Counted from the stretch's first letter, positions 1-44,000 are shown. The stretch is DNA of 64,000 bases from Luscinia megarhynchos (GCA_034336665.1 CM067566.1:17838330-17902329), one strand, 5' to 3'. Notes: generated by a model not told the origin, from the letters alone. Numbers and translations: made by a program.

Positions 1-30564
<30,564 letters not shown>

Positions 30565-30606
30565 GGCGATGGCGGTCGGTCGATCTGTCTGGCGATGGCG
30601 GTCGGT
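30565..30606. repeat. 26-bp direct duplication in the DHX15 5' UTR
   Basis: A 16-bp sequence (ggcgatggcggtcggt on the plus strand) occurs at 30565-30580 and again at 30591-30606, a 26-bp offset. The first copy abuts the start codon. On the sense strand this places two copies of a GCCATCGCC-type block directly upstream of ATG, neither creating a new ATG. Confidence 0.85.
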
Positions 30607-30675
30607 CTGTCCGGGTGCGGCGGGCGGGCGCTCTGCGCTCCCTCCCCGAGCGGCGGCGCGGCGAGGCACGGCCGA

Positions 30676-30693
30676 CAAAATGGCGGCCGGAAG
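30676..30693 (+). promoter_or_regulatory. YY1 site next to ETS site in the DHX15 promoter
   Basis: CAAAATGGCGGC at 30676-30687 fits the YY1 consensus and overlaps CCGGAAG (30687-30693), an ETS/GABPA core. The site lies about 110 bp upstream of the start codon, where paired YY1/ETS motifs often mark transcription starts of housekeeping genes. Relative to DHX15 the YY1 motif reads in reverse orientation. The start site itself is not shown by sequence. Confidence 0.65.
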
Positions 30694-30835
30694 GAAGCGC
30701 CGGGAGCGCGCGGGCCCGTTGGCCGAAGCCTCCCCTGGGCGCGAGCCCGGCGGCCCCGCCCCGCCGCGCGCGCTCCCGGCTGAGGCCCGGCGGGAAGAGC
30801 CTCGCCACAGCACCCGTGGGTTTTAGGGGCACCGA

Positions 30836-31120
30836 GCGTGGAAAAGACACTTAACATCATCCAGTGCCACCGCCCACCAGCACTACCTCTGTAATCACTA
30901 CATCCATCGCCCAACGCCAATCCGAGCACCTCTTGCACACCTCGCGGCATGGTGACTCTATCATTTCCCTGGGCAACTTACCCACTGCCTGAGCACCCTG
31001 ACACTGAAAGATTGTTTTCTGTATCTGATCTGAATCTGCCTTGTCTCGGCTTGAGCAGACTCTGGCTGTCCCGCTGCAGGCACAGCAGAACAGAGCCGGT
31101 CCCGCCAGGCCGCATCTCCC
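30836..31120. other. Upstream flank of DHX15, no gene seen
   Basis: Moderate-GC sequence between the CpG island and the minisatellite. Open frames here extend from the repeat and have no family resemblance. Confidence 0.7.
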
Positions 31121-31364
31121 GTGTGGGAGCCATGAGGAGCCCTGAGGAGCCCTGAGGAGCTGTGGGAGCCGTGAGGAGCCGTGAGGAGCCCTGAGGAGCT
31201 GTGGGAGCCGTGAGGAGCCATGAGGAGCCATGAGGAGCCGTGAGGAGCCCTGAGGAGCCCTGAGGAGCCCTGAGGAGCTGTGGGAGCCGTGAGGAGCCAT
31301 GAGGAGCCATGAGGATCCGTGAGGAGCCGTGAGGAGACGTGAGGAGCCGTGAGGAGCCGTGAGG
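31121..31364. repeat. 10-bp-unit minisatellite (GAGGAGCCNT) upstream of DHX15
   Basis: About 24 units of a 10-bp motif gaggagcc(c/g/a)t. A variant with gctgtgggagc recurs at 31122, 31161, 31200 and 31279, i.e. a 39-bp higher-order period (three 10-mers plus one 9-mer). The array lies about 550-800 bp upstream of the DHX15 start codon. Because the unit is not a multiple of three it opens several frames on the minus strand; these are not genes. Confidence 0.95.
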
Positions 31365-32098
31365 TTCCCCCGAGCCTCCTCTGCCCCCGGCAGGGCCGCC
31401 CCAGCTCCCCGAGCCCTTCTCAGAAATCGTGTTCTCTACACCTTTCACGAGGTTTCTGCCCATCTCCGATCACACTCCAGCACCTCACACACTACTTGAG
31501 GTGCTGCCTCACCAATACTTGCTCCCTGTCCCTCTTCACAGTCCTTCTGCTCGAGATTCCAACATTCGCTCAGCTCCTTTGAATGAGCTCCTGCTACCTG
31601 ACTGTTGGAGCAAGAGTGCATTCACATGAATGGCTCAGCTAACAAACATTAAATCAGTCAGGAAACATCACCCAGCAGCAGTGACCTGTTCTGCAAGTAC
31701 AGCCAGCTCAGCAAGTGGGGCTTTGTCCATACATTCCCATTCCAAAGATATGCTGAAATTACTGTAATATAGCTATTAAAATATGTAATGTAGACCACTC
31801 CATACGTTATTTTCTTTAACAGAAGAACATTTCTGTCCCTTGTTTTAGATAATATAACAAAATGGCACACATGGCTCTACTAGAGTTCTAGAGGTTATTG
31901 TAATAAAAATAAGATTTTTCTGTTTAGTGTTATCAACCAAAATAAATACTCCTGGAAACTGGAGCTTGAACTTTTCCTGCGAAGCTGGAAGTAACTTTAA
32001 AAGTTACACTACAAAAAACACTGGAATATCTATGGCAGCTGTTTCCAGAGGATAAACACTGCAGAGTAATTCTCTCTATCCCAAATATCAAGCTTACT
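31365..32098. other. Intergenic, no feature recognised
   Basis: Composition falls from GC-rich near 31400 to AT-rich by 31750. No gene, RNA or repeat family recognised. Confidence 0.6.
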
Positions 32099-32442
32099 TG
32101 TTATGCTGAGGTAGTCTACGCAAAGCTGCATTGGCTGAATGCAGCTAAGGGAAGACTTTCTATACATCTTTGCAAGTGAGTTTTAAATTATGTGTATCTT
32201 AAACAAAAGCCAGTGTTTATTGAAATAGAGTACTTGAATAGGACACATTTAGGAGGGAAAAAATAGCGGCTAGGTCACCCTGGAAAGTGGGAAGAATGGG
32301 AAGAATATAAATGCGTTACATGCATTAGTTGGGATAAGAAGGTAGTGCTAGGATGTGATGAGAAGGCTGTAAGGGTGCAACAATAAAGCCTGGAGAACTC
32401 TGCAGCTCTGTTTCAGATCTTTATTTCTCCTCCCTGTGCACA
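32099..32442 (+). mobile_element. Probable ERV-type solo LTR
   Basis: The segment begins TGTTATGCTGAGG and ends near CTGTGCACA. It contains a TATA-like aatataaatg at 32307 and an AATAAA at about 32382, about 75 bp apart, then a short U5-like tail. That spacing is typical of a compact LTR with U3-R-U5. No internal region or partner LTR. Ends and target duplication are not certain. Confidence 0.45.
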
Positions 32443-35400
32443 CCAGCATAAATCTACTTATGGTCTTGCTCTAGATTACCCATCCTATGGCCAATATCAG
32501 GGAAGTTTCTGCTTTAGGACATAAGAAAAAAGTAGGTGTCTGAAATCTGAGGCTATGGCTCAGCGTCAAATGCAGAAAGGAGGGTAAGAAGATTGTGTGC
32601 TAGTTGGAGTGAACAACTGTGTGCTGCTCCACAGGCATATCCCACAAACCAGTTCAGTCTGTTAACAATTGTTAACTTCACAAACTTTTGAACTCATCCT
32701 CCACCCAACCGTGCTTTGAGCTATCTGGCTGCATAATAACTGATCTGGTCCCGCCCCAAAGGGTTTACAACGTAAGAACTTCCTCCTGAAAGCACACACA
32801 GGCCTTATTTTGCTAATGCAAATAATCCTTTTAACTTCAAAGGGATTAACAAGGAAGGAGTAGCAAAATTAAGCAGGTAGGTAAGTGTTTGCAGGATCAC
32901 AGCCTAAATATAAGATGAGACAAGAGAAGAAAAAAGACTGGTAAGCACAAATTGACATAATGGCAAAGTGATAACCATTACGTCAAAAGCCTAAAGGATG
33001 AAAGGAATATGTAAAATAGGGCACATTTAAGCACATTTTCTGCCTTTTCAAAGATATTTGTTAAAAAAGGTTTTTATTACCACCCCCCCAAAGCCTTTTA
33101 TATTCATCTATAAAAGTAAAAATCTTAGGTTACTGAAACAGGACACATTTGTATGAGCTTCCACTTGGTTATCTAGTCTTCTACCCTCTATTTCTTACCC
33201 TAGTTTTAAAACCACTGGTATCAAAATTCTCTTAGCTAACTTCCAGTGAATATTTCTTTACATTTGGCATGGCCACATTTATTATGCTATTTGGGTTGAA
33301 TAGAGCATTAACAGCTAAAACTGAAACAATGGCTCAGGGGAATAACATAATGTCTATTTTTTTTCCTGACTGTGCATTGCCTTCTCTTAAAGAGTAAGCA
33401 TCAGACTAGCTGTAATTCAAAGACCCTGGAACCCTCACCTGAGTGGTGTGAGGTTTCTGACTGAGAAGTCTAGTGTCACAGTGTCACAGTTTAGGTTATT
33501 ATTGCCTGAGGCTAATTGCTTCACCCCTTTCAAGAGATTACTGAGTCTATAAAGCACGTGAGATTTATCCAGTCTAGCTTCTTAGTTAAAACTCACCTAC
33601 TTCACCAGCTTAAGCTAAAACAGGGGATGGTGAAGTAAAACCACAAACCTCTGTTGCAATGGAAGCCATAATACAGAGATATTGTTAAGACAGACAGCTA
33701 AAAAAAGGTTAAATCTTCTAAAAATTGTATGTTAGAGCCCTAAAGTAGTATGTATTTCCTTTATGGCTGGCTGGCTTGCAGAATACCCTAATCTGCAACC
33801 TATATATGCTTCCAATGCCATGGACACACTTGTGCTACCACCTTTTTCAAAATTTTTTTTAATAGTTTCCTTTCTAAAAACAAGTGTAACTCCTTTGTAA
33901 AGTAGATATATAAAACATTATATGAAAAATTTCCTGCAAATGAATTAAAAATATTAAAATGAAATACCTATGATAATTATAATTGCAATCACTCTTTTAA
34001 AAATTTATATGTATATAAAAATGGGTAATATTTTTAGAAAATTATCCAGGAGTCTTAAATGCAAATGCTTATCTCAGACAAGCTCTCATTCTATCCTCCC
34101 CCACCAAGCCCATGCGAATAAATGGATATTATCCTCATGTTCTGTCATATCATCAGGGAAAGAATCCTTGAGACAAGAACCCACAATCAGAGCATGTTTA
34201 AGAAGTCAGACACTTCCACATCCTTCCAATTAAAAATATGGAAGATGAATATGTGAACTGATCTCAATTTCTGCAGTGAAGAAAAGAGGCAGCTTCTCTG
34301 TAATTACAGAAGCTAAACTTTGCAACACTTCAAGTATATATAAATCAGGGCTTTGAATTGCTCTGGGAAGTATGCTGCAGGAAGACAGCATGGCAACAGC
34401 ACTATTGCCATGACAGCAAACTTTATCAGCCTTACAGACACACATCTGAATTTTGTGAATGGTTATTAAATGTTATCCCATATAGGACAACAGAACACAC
34501 CACTGTGACTGAATCTGCAGGTCAGAAAGGTCTGAATAACTTCAGTAAAGTTTCTTGAAGAAGAAGAAAAAAGAGAGAGAGAGGAAGAGAGAGAAGAGAG
34601 ATATTTGCAGCTTTTGTATCTACTAGAACATTAACTAGAGCAAAAAATCACTTTTTAAAACAAACCCCATTCTGTAGAAGGAAACATATTGTAGACAATC
34701 AGCTGCTATTCTGAGCCCCTCAGTCACCTGTTAAGGCCTTATTATCACCTTTAATCCCCTCAGAGAAACCCTGCAAGAGCAGGTATTCATTATGTGCTTT
34801 GAATAGAAATCAAAGAAATAGTGTAAAATTTAAATTAATTTAAATTATATGTCTAATTTATGTGAGTTACATAGAATTCAAGCACTGTTCTCACAACTTC
34901 CTGGTCTTCATGGTTAAAGTGGCATTGTTTAATGCCTTCTGCATTCAGAAACACCTGAAACTAAAGGCTAATATGTTTCACGTAAAGGCATTTGATCTTT
35001 TAAATTCCTTAAAATCCAACCATTTTCTATGGCAAGTCTGAAATCTCGTGAGAAGCTCTCTAAATATAAGGTGGTTTTAGGAAGTAGTAGCTATTTCACA
35101 AAGAACTGTTTAAAGCCTGAGAAGAACACGATTTCAATCATGTTGTTTGATCTTGTGCTAGAATATTAAAAGAAGAGCCTATGCAATTTTTTCAGTTGGC
35201 ACTTTTTTGCAAAGTTCTGATTCTTTCTTGAATTTTCTTTATAAATTTTGTACATCAGCAGAAGGGAAAATTACTTCAATAGTATACATTTTTCATTCCT
35301 TTTGTGTGGAGCACAATGATCTCTTTCTTATTCACTATTGCATTAGCTCTTTAAGGCTATTTTTTAAAAAAAGTTCTGTCTTTAATACAATCTGTAAAAC

Positions 35401-38400
35401 ATTCATATTCATGCCTAAGATTAGCCATGCTGGATCTACCAGGGATACCTGTTCACTATGAGTATGTGCTAAATTATTAGGAAATTTGAATGCTTAGTTC
35501 CTGCTATCTATGTAGAGCATTCACAGTTTCAACAAGCTAAGATTACAAAAGCCTAATGAGCAGTGAGACAGGTGATCTAATCTCATAGGCTGCTAGCATC
35601 TAAAGTGGTAAATACTAATCCTTATTTTCAAAATTAGTTCCAGACTAAATTACAAAATAATAGCCATAGAAAATTAAGCACACTAAAAATCCATCATATC
35701 CTGGAACTGCAACAAACCCTAAATATTAACAGTCATACCTTAACCAAGCTGGGTGCAATTTTTAACAAATGGCCTTTACTTATTATTTTCCCATATGACG
35801 AAGTCTTTTTCTTCCTACTGTATTAAAAGTCCACTTGCAGAAAAATCCTCAGCAGTGAGTGAAAACACTGAAAGTGCACTTCAACTTCTGCAGCTGTGTA
35901 ACCTTCCTCTTTACAGCTTCTTATCATAAACCCCCAGCTTAGCAGAAGTGAGTTTATTTTATTAGTGTGCATTATTTTTCTACTGTCAGCTCCCATCTGG
36001 GAGTAACAACCTTAGTAACATCTGAAAAGCAGTGTAAGTCTCCTAAAGAAGCAGAAAGAAGACACTGAGATCTTGGGGGGAACATGGGGATTAATAAACT
36101 ATCGCCCTGTGAATGTAATTATGTCCTCTCTAAGGAGCAAGACTGTCCCCAAAGGTGGAGAAGGAGAAGCAGCTGCTAGAGCTGCTCCTTGCAAGCATGA
36201 AAGAACCAACACAATGCTCTGGTGAGCGATCTTTGTAGATGGAACAACTTGGTCTCTCAGCTGCAAAACCAGAGAATGCTATACCTGCAACATTTACTAA
36301 AATTATAACAGTCGTATCTAGGTTGAAACAAGAATTTTCTTATGTTCCCTTAGGCTTATTTTTGTAATTAGAGTAGTGGTGACCTTGTCTTATACATATT
36401 CTGCCTTTGCAGAGGTAAGCTATATGTATGGTCTCTTTCTTCTTGTAACTGGGCCTCCCATAGGCACACAGGACAGCTGATCTATATATATCTATGTATA
36501 CATATACATATCTATGGTCTATCCGTATGCAGTTGGATTTATTGTGTAAGCATTGCTTCCTGCCCAGATCTGGAAAGTACCGGGAAAGAGGATGGTGGGG
36601 AACAGGCTGTTGCCAAGGTCTTGCTCAGATTCTTTGGGCCTGGACTGCAAAGCAGATAATTCGTTCTGCAGGCAGCACCTTGCTTTCAGACTTCATTTTC
36701 TTGGGTCCTATCTTGATCATCAGTGAACATTTCCATATTGTAAGAGATTCCTCCAGAAAACAGAATGGCTGGGACTCATCTGTGCTTCTTGGATGTTATT
36801 CAGACTACATGACCGAAATAAAGCAATGCTGACTCAAATTTGGTTTTGTGTTCCATGAATGTGTAATACCACTCTGTTGTGTATAGTCTCCTATAGCATC
36901 ATGTGGAGTATTTTCCTGTACTATATGAATGTGAAATTCCATTATGATAGCAGGACTTTACTATTACTGTAATCCTACTGCAATCAGAAGGGAGGTAGAA
37001 TTAAGGGAATCACAGGTAAAGAAGCGATTACTTTTGTAACTTAAACATTTTCTTTAAAGTATCTTTTGTCTATGCAACAGTATCTAACACACAGACCATT
37101 CTTACATTATCTTTAACATGAAGCAAGTAGTTCCCTGAGTAAATGAGGCTTTTCAAGATTGTGCTGTAGCACGATGTAATCAGACCCTGACCTTCCTGAT
37201 GCTGACTGCTCTGCAGTACCCTCTCCCTTACTATGGGCACATTGTTTGGATAATCATGCAATGAATCAGGCTGTGAAACCAATATGGCTAAAAAACCAAC
37301 CTAGCAACAGCAACACAGAGTTTCTTAGCCTGTTTGGTTTCCCAACAAGGACAACAGATGGAGTAGCATGGGGACAGAGACAAGCAACTGGAGACAGGAC
37401 ACTGTCAACTGCCAGATCACCTAGAAAAGTCCATGATATAGCAATCAGGACCAAAGAATTGTATTTACAAATTTTTTTGTAAAAAGCAATTTTTAATATG
37501 CATTTTTACATACCAGAAGACTTAAAGTGACATTAAAGTGACATCTTGATTGATTTGGATTCATTTACATAAATCAGATTAACTCCACTCATTCAGCATT
37601 TTTTACAGAAATATTCCGATATCTGACATTAGCTTAATTTTCAAAGATTCCAGTGGAAACTAATTAATAAATGGAAACATTTTCATGCTGAAGAATCCTA
37701 GAGAATGTAATTTCCTTTTAAAGAAGGCAGTGCTGCTTAGCACCTTGTGTGGGAGAGTGATGGGGTAAGGACTGAATCTTCAGTACAAATATCCTTGAAA
37801 AGCGTTCATATTTTATGAAAATCATGCAGTATCCTACAGTGAAGCATGTTGATCTGGGAACAGTAAAGTAGGAAAAAACAAATCCTCCAAGACATAGCTA
37901 AAACACTATGGACCTTGTAGAGGATTTTAAAACAAATGAGACTCTATACACTCATGTTTTTAACAGTGCATCTATTTGGACACTCAAAAAATCCCCTAAA
38001 ATAAACAGAACAAGAACAAGATAGTCCATTGATAGATATTCATACAGAAGAAAGCTCTAATATCCCTCCCACACATCCTTTAACTCTAAAGTTCTCCCAT
38101 AGGTGTAGTTTTTATAAGCTTTTTTGATCTACTTTTGTCAAATAAACTGCATTAACACAGACCTGATTTTTGCATTGGTTTAAGTTAACCTTTCTAATCT
38201 GGACAGAAATGACTTAGGGAACACTTACTTAAATTGCTTTCTTGGAAGATTATGGTAGCAGGAAAGTATTAGCAGTCCAGCAGAGGGACATTGCTAGGAA
38301 GCTGATGGCAATAATGTCTTCTAATCCCCAGGATGGGTCTAGGAGAGGTTTGCTGCTTTGTGATTTATGAATACCACTGCACGACAACCAGTATGGATTC

Positions 38401-40599
38401 TGCAGGTGGTCTGATGTAGCTTTATTTGTAACCACTGCACCTACTGTCTCTATTGTGATTGAGAGTAAATGACACCCTGGTTTAATGCCATGGTGATTAA
38501 TACTTTTGAATTAAAATGTTCCCAGTAGCTAATACTAAGAAATAGCCAAGAGACGTGTCCATGGTCTACTTTGGTGTATCTTAAAAACAGATCACATTCC
38601 TGTGCTAATTCCACAATTGTTAAGACTGAGATTGGTGTCACTGCTTTCAAAAACTTCTACTGACTTGATCAAAAAATTGTGCAGTTTCATAGGGTCAGTA
38701 CGTGAAATCCAAATTTATTTCAGCAGGAAGTTGTAGTTTGTCCTATGCACACTTGCATTCACAAAATCATCCAGTTCTGCTCATGACTATCATCTGGATG
38801 CTCCCCAGAGGAACACTACTTCTCTAGGTCTATCTCAGTTCCAATATTGTGTTCCCCCAGGGGGCAGGAAAAAGAGCAGAGTGTATAAAAGATGAGAATG
38901 CCAAGGGAAAAAACAGTAGTGGCAAAGAGAAAGAACATAAGAGATGAGAGGGACAGGAAAAGCAGAAAAAAATAGGAGAAATCCAGCCTTTTGAACAAAG
39001 CCTCTTCTCAGATTTTCTAAAGGGATAAAGATTTAAAGTAAAGACAAAGAGTCACAAAAAGTAAGACTGAAAGACAAACCACTTAAGAAAAGGAAAGCTG
39101 TCACCATTTTTTGGCTTAAAGCCCCCATCAAGTATTTAATGTGGAAGCTTGTGTGTTTTCACCTCTGATATGAAACTGCAAACCTCAGACAAATTTATTT
39201 TCCATTGTTTCTCTGTTATCCTGGTGTTCTAAAATACATATAGCTGGTGGCTCTGCCTTGTCCTCAGCACTCCTCCTCTCTGCTGTGCACAGGCTGTGTA
39301 GGTACACCCACAAACCAGCATTTACTTTCAATTACAAATAATTTGCAAGCTACTAACTCTAAATGACAAAGGAGGGAGGAACAGAGTTAATATTTCATTG
39401 GATGGAAAAGAAGAATATAGAACAAATTTAGAAGGAAGGTAGCAGATGAAACTTTGGTCAGGGAAAGAGCAAAGTGGCCATATGTTCTAGGTACAATACC
39501 ACAGATCTCCCAGGAGATGAGCCCAGATGCTATGTGGAATGCAGCTCTGACTTTGTCATTGAGGCAAGTGAGAATAAGAAAGAAAGAAGAAACAGGAAAA
39601 GAAAGGCTCCTAGTCTTAAATGCCACCTAAATCTAATTACCCTAAACTGAGACAAGATCAGAAAGCGTTAGCCGAACCCCTGACCTTGCTGTTGTTCAGT
39701 GAATGCAGCTTTCTGAGTTTCATCATATTTTCTTTTGAGATGCCTGTGATGCAATAGATCCCAGTCTGCAGTAATGCTGCTCTTGGTGCTTCTTCCTTCC
39801 TGCCCATTTCTCAGTGTGGTGTGTCACACTGAGCTTCTGCACTGTATTTTTTATTTCTTCCATCAGCTTTCATCTCAGTTCAAAAAGATCTGCTGCTGTT
39901 GTCAGCAGCTTCATAAACCAGGGCTATGCTGGAATATTACAGCACTTTTAATTATGAAGAGGAGATAAGTAGGGGTTTCTTTATCACTTATTACACTGGT
40001 TTTGTACCTGTGAGATTAAAGCTTCCTCCCAGCATGCATTCTGTATTTCTGGATAGGTCTCAAGTGAGAAAAATATGTTTTAAAAAATTGCCACATAATT
40101 AAATTTAGGTCTTGCAACCAACATTATAAATTGCCCTTCCCACGAGAAAAATTACCCAAACTTTCAGCTCTTTCCCATGTCCATCAAAGAAGTTATTAGG
40201 GAAAACAAAAACCAGACTTTATATTTGCTTGATATTTATTTGAAATATGCTCAGCTGGTAGTGCCTTGGCCTGCAAATCGACTTTATTACCTTCTTTGCT
40301 TAGCTTGGAGGAGAACTGTGGACAATATATTTATAAACTTCCTATAGATAAACTTCCTACAGGAAAGATCTTCCTGAAACTGTAAGCAGCCCCAGTACAG
40401 TCCAACACACACAGTACTAAAAGTTATGCATTCCACAATAGTATGCTAAGAACTAAAGGTATTTATGTTTCAAAGTCCTAACACAGGGAAACTACTGCAG
40501 GAACTCATTAGCTAACAGTATTAAATAGTGCCAGTTTTCCTAAGCCAGCTGTGAAAAGTGTGATTCATTCAGACACTGTCAGTGAGGTACACTGGCCAG
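32443..40599. other. Intergenic, AT-rich, no gene seen
   Basis: About 8 kb of AT-rich DNA. A GA-rich microsatellite (34556-34601) and a short TA/CA patch (36482-36515) are the only repeats I recognise. The longest open frame (36494-36832, plus, 112 codons) has no family resemblance or start context and ends near an AATAAA; I do not call it a gene. Confidence 0.6.
34556..34601. repeat. GA-rich microsatellite
   Basis: Purine-only stretch of GAA then GA units (agagagagagaggaagagag). Imperfect. Confidence 0.85.
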
Positions 40600-41089
40600 G
40601 GCATCTCTACAGTGTGTGTCCAACTTTGAAGGGGAGGTGGACAAAGTGGAGAGGGTCCATCCATCTGAGGGTCACCAGGTCTGGCATCACAGAGGAGTGG
40701 TCTGCCATTAGGAATGAGGGAGGTGGGCTTGTTCACTCTGCCAAGGAAGAGCTAAGCAGTAATCTATTAGCAGCCTACAACACCTGAAGGGGAGTCACAA
40801 GGGTGATGAGGCAAAACTCTCCTCATATTAACAGATGGTGTAACAAGGATCTCAGCTAGGGAAGTTTGGACTTGGCTAGGAGGACACTACAGCACTGGAG
40901 CAGGTTCATACAATTATTTCCCCAGGGAGACAGTGAAATCTCCATCATCCAGGGGCTTTTCAAGACTTACATGGATAAAGCCACAGCTAACCTAATCTAG
41001 CACTGGCAAGAGTCCCAAGTCACACAGGAGGTTAGACCAGATGATCTCCAAAGGTCCCTTCTGACCAATATTTTTATGACTCTGTGAAC
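40600..41089 (+). mobile_element. CR1-type LINE, 3' portion (~490 bp)
   Basis: Plus-oriented CR1-like sequence: cagcactggagcaggttcat, cccagggagacagtgaaatc, a 'ttcaagacttacatggata' block, then gaccagatgatctccaaagg, tcccttctgacc and a terminal tatgactctgtgaac repeat. All occur in the order of the CR1 3' UTR. The 5' boundary is approximate. Divergence is high, so the copy is old. Confidence 0.82.
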
Positions 41090-44000
41090 TAAAAATAAAA
41101 CAAAAAGTCAGGAGTGCTTCAAGATCAGTTCAGTCATGGCAGAGTAAATTAAGCAACATCATCGAATTATTGCTTGGCTGGTGTCACTGACATTTGTAGT
41201 GAAGTAACTATATTTGAATTGCATAATTCAGAATCTTCAATGGCAGTTTCAGTAAGAGTTCTAGTAATGTAAAGTACATGGATTTTAAATCACATTACCC
41301 TTTCAACTCTAGAGATGTAAATTGCCGAGGAGTACTAGTGGATAACTTACATCAGAGATGTCCAGGCCAAGTTTCATTTATACAGGGACTGCATTCTTGA
41401 TCAGTTTTATCATGCCAGCACTGTTCCTTTAAGCTACATTTATTTTTAAATAAAAGCACCAAGCAGATTGAAAAATTTATCTCCTTCTAAAAAGAAGTCT
41501 TTCCAAAGAAATTCTCCATAAGTGAACAGAAAGGAAAAGCAACCAAGAAAAAAAAAGGAAAACACTGATTAATGAGATTTGTTTGTTCTGGGTTATGATC
41601 AAACAGGCCAGCACTACAATCAGTGATAAAAGAAGGCAAAGTGCTGCACAGACTGCTATATTCATCTGCTTAAAATTCACATGGTCTGAGTTCTAGAATA
41701 ATTTGCTCCACACCATCTGGCAGACATAGGAAGTATGAATATATAGTGGGGGGAGGGCATGAGGAAATTTTCTGCATTTCACAAGCATGTAGAAATACTG
41801 TATTGGGGTTTGCAACTTATGTTCAATACATTAAGTGCATAGGTAAGATGTAAACAATCCAACAAATCCTAATTTTTAAAACACTTAGAAACAAACTTAC
41901 TACAGTGATATAATCCCATTCTTTGTACCTTATATTTGGACTCAAAATATAACACAAGCTCTGAAATGAAATGAAGCAAGTCAGTACAAGTATTACTCAG
42001 TGGTCAGTATGAATTGTACAATGTCATCCATACCCAAACCAGAGAGTATGACTGTTGTACCTCTCAGCTAAACCTCTTAGCTTCACTTACAAGCTAAGAT
42101 TTTAAAAACTTCTGCTTGCAACAGTGAAAACCTTCTGCACGGATCAAGGAGACACCATGGAAGGAAATATTACTGGTAGATTCAAGCTGCATGGGATAGA
42201 GATATGTAAAATGACCATGCAGGAAGAAAATATGAAAGCCACTTTTCCAAATGTGTTTCTACGTTGTCACTCCAGAGAGAATATTATTTTCATACATTTA
42301 ACTTTCATAGTTTGCTGTGCAGGCTAGGTAGTTTTTTCTAGTTTTGCATAAGGACCAAACTGCTTTCAGCCAAAATGATGGCTGTTTGACAAGAGTATAT
42401 AATTTATCCATCAGCTATTTCTTTTACACCATAGAAGCCATTTTATTGCTATATTTTTAATTATAAGTTTTTTGTGACTGCATGCAAGTTTATTCCCATA
42501 GATTAGAATGTCAGTTATCAGACTGAGCAGTTCCCAAAGTTTGTCCTGTCCTTTAGCCACCAAGGAATTCTTAGAGAGCACAGAAGCTCATATTGCATAT
42601 GGATATGTACCTGTTGTTCTCAAATTTGTGCTTAAAAACCTGTAGCTAATAAGATGGAGAGGAGCAGCTGAGTAGCAGATTTCTCTAATGTGAAGTGCCT
42701 GTGGTGGTGAGATCCTGACGGACGGGCTCAAGAGAATTCATTTGGGACAATTTTGGATGTTCCTGGTCTGCCAGCTTTTCCATCCCATCTAAGAGGCTGC
42801 TCATATCCCATGGGACCCCTCTGTATGTCTCTGCCACCCACCTGCCCCAGGTGTATTGTAGCTGCTGTCTGTATGTGATCCCATCCTACTGCCTCTGCCC
42901 TTGGAGTGTAACTACAGCAGTGTCCTTACTGCAGTCTCAACTGACTAAAACTAGCTATCCTGAATCCCTTACCAGACAGCTTTAAGGATTCCATTCTCCA
43001 TAAATACAAAAATTTGGACCAATAAAATGTATAAATCCAGTTGTTATATCAATACAAGCTTATTGGCTGAGCCATATGTGTGGGAGCTGATGCTGTCACA
43101 TCCCAAAAAGAAAGAGTTAACCCTTATAAACATCTCTGTCCCCAGGGTGATACTCAGCTGCACATCCTGGCTGACCAGAGTGTTTCTGCTTCTCCAGGCT
43201 GCTGTGAAGGGTATTTAATTACAGTGATACTGCTGTCCCAGTGCTATTACAGCATTGCAAGGCAGTCATAAAGGCTGAGAAAGCATTCTCCTTCTAAGCT
43301 TCTGATGTTAAGTGGCTTATAAAGTTTCCAAAACGTGACCTTTAGAGCTGAAATTTATTATGCTTGCATTATACCCAAGACAAATTTAATTAGGCAGTTT
43401 AGAAGAAAACCTGTTTACCAAATGTTAAGTCATCTACGTGGTAAAGAAGTATTTTTTAATAGCTAAATAATTCTTCAAATGCAGGGGGAAATTGTACAAA
43501 TATAGATTTTTTTCACTTTAGGCATGCCACATGCTGAAGAGTAATCTCATTTCGTGCAACCCTTTTTCAGATTTCCCTGTGTTGCTTGCAGTCAGTTTTC
43601 TCTCTCAAAACAATCTTTGATTGTAATTTCTACATGTTTGCTCTCACTATCTCAAGTTAGTGTCTGCAACTTACTCTTGCTAGAGCTATGACAACAGCAA
43701 GTGGTGGCCAAATAGCATTCTTGCAGTGAATAGCATTCACTTCAGCTTAGAGTGTGGAAGAATATCAATATCTCTTCAAGGTCAACTTGTTTGTTCTTAT
43801 TAGAAAGCTGACTTAAGTTTTTCTGTAGAGAAAGATGACATTTCAAGTGCTAAGTAAACTCTCCTTTAAAAGCTGTATCAAGACAGTCATGCAGGAAACT
43901 AGTAATGCACGTAACCATGCTTTGATTTTTATCACTGATCTAGTAAAATAAAGAGTTCATGGCCTTTTTATGGCATTTTGTTGGCATATGTCAATAGTGT

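Noticed and set aside
30857..31463. Minus-strand open frames of 86-161 codons rich in Ser/Gly/Leu
   Set aside because: They are translations of the 10-bp minisatellite, open in several frames at once.
34826..34850. Perfect AT palindrome around aatttaaattaatttaaatt
   Set aside because: Two-letter AT-rich sequence makes such palindromes likely by chance; no other structure around it.
36494..36832. 112-codon plus-strand open frame ending near an AATAAA
   Set aside because: Starts within a TA/CA-rich patch, no family resemblance, and not supported by splice or promoter signals.
40247..40285. tRNA A-box-like sequence tgctcagctggtagtgcc
   Set aside because: No B box (GGTTCGA-type) at the right distance and no cloverleaf pairing seen; not a tRNA gene or clear SINE head.
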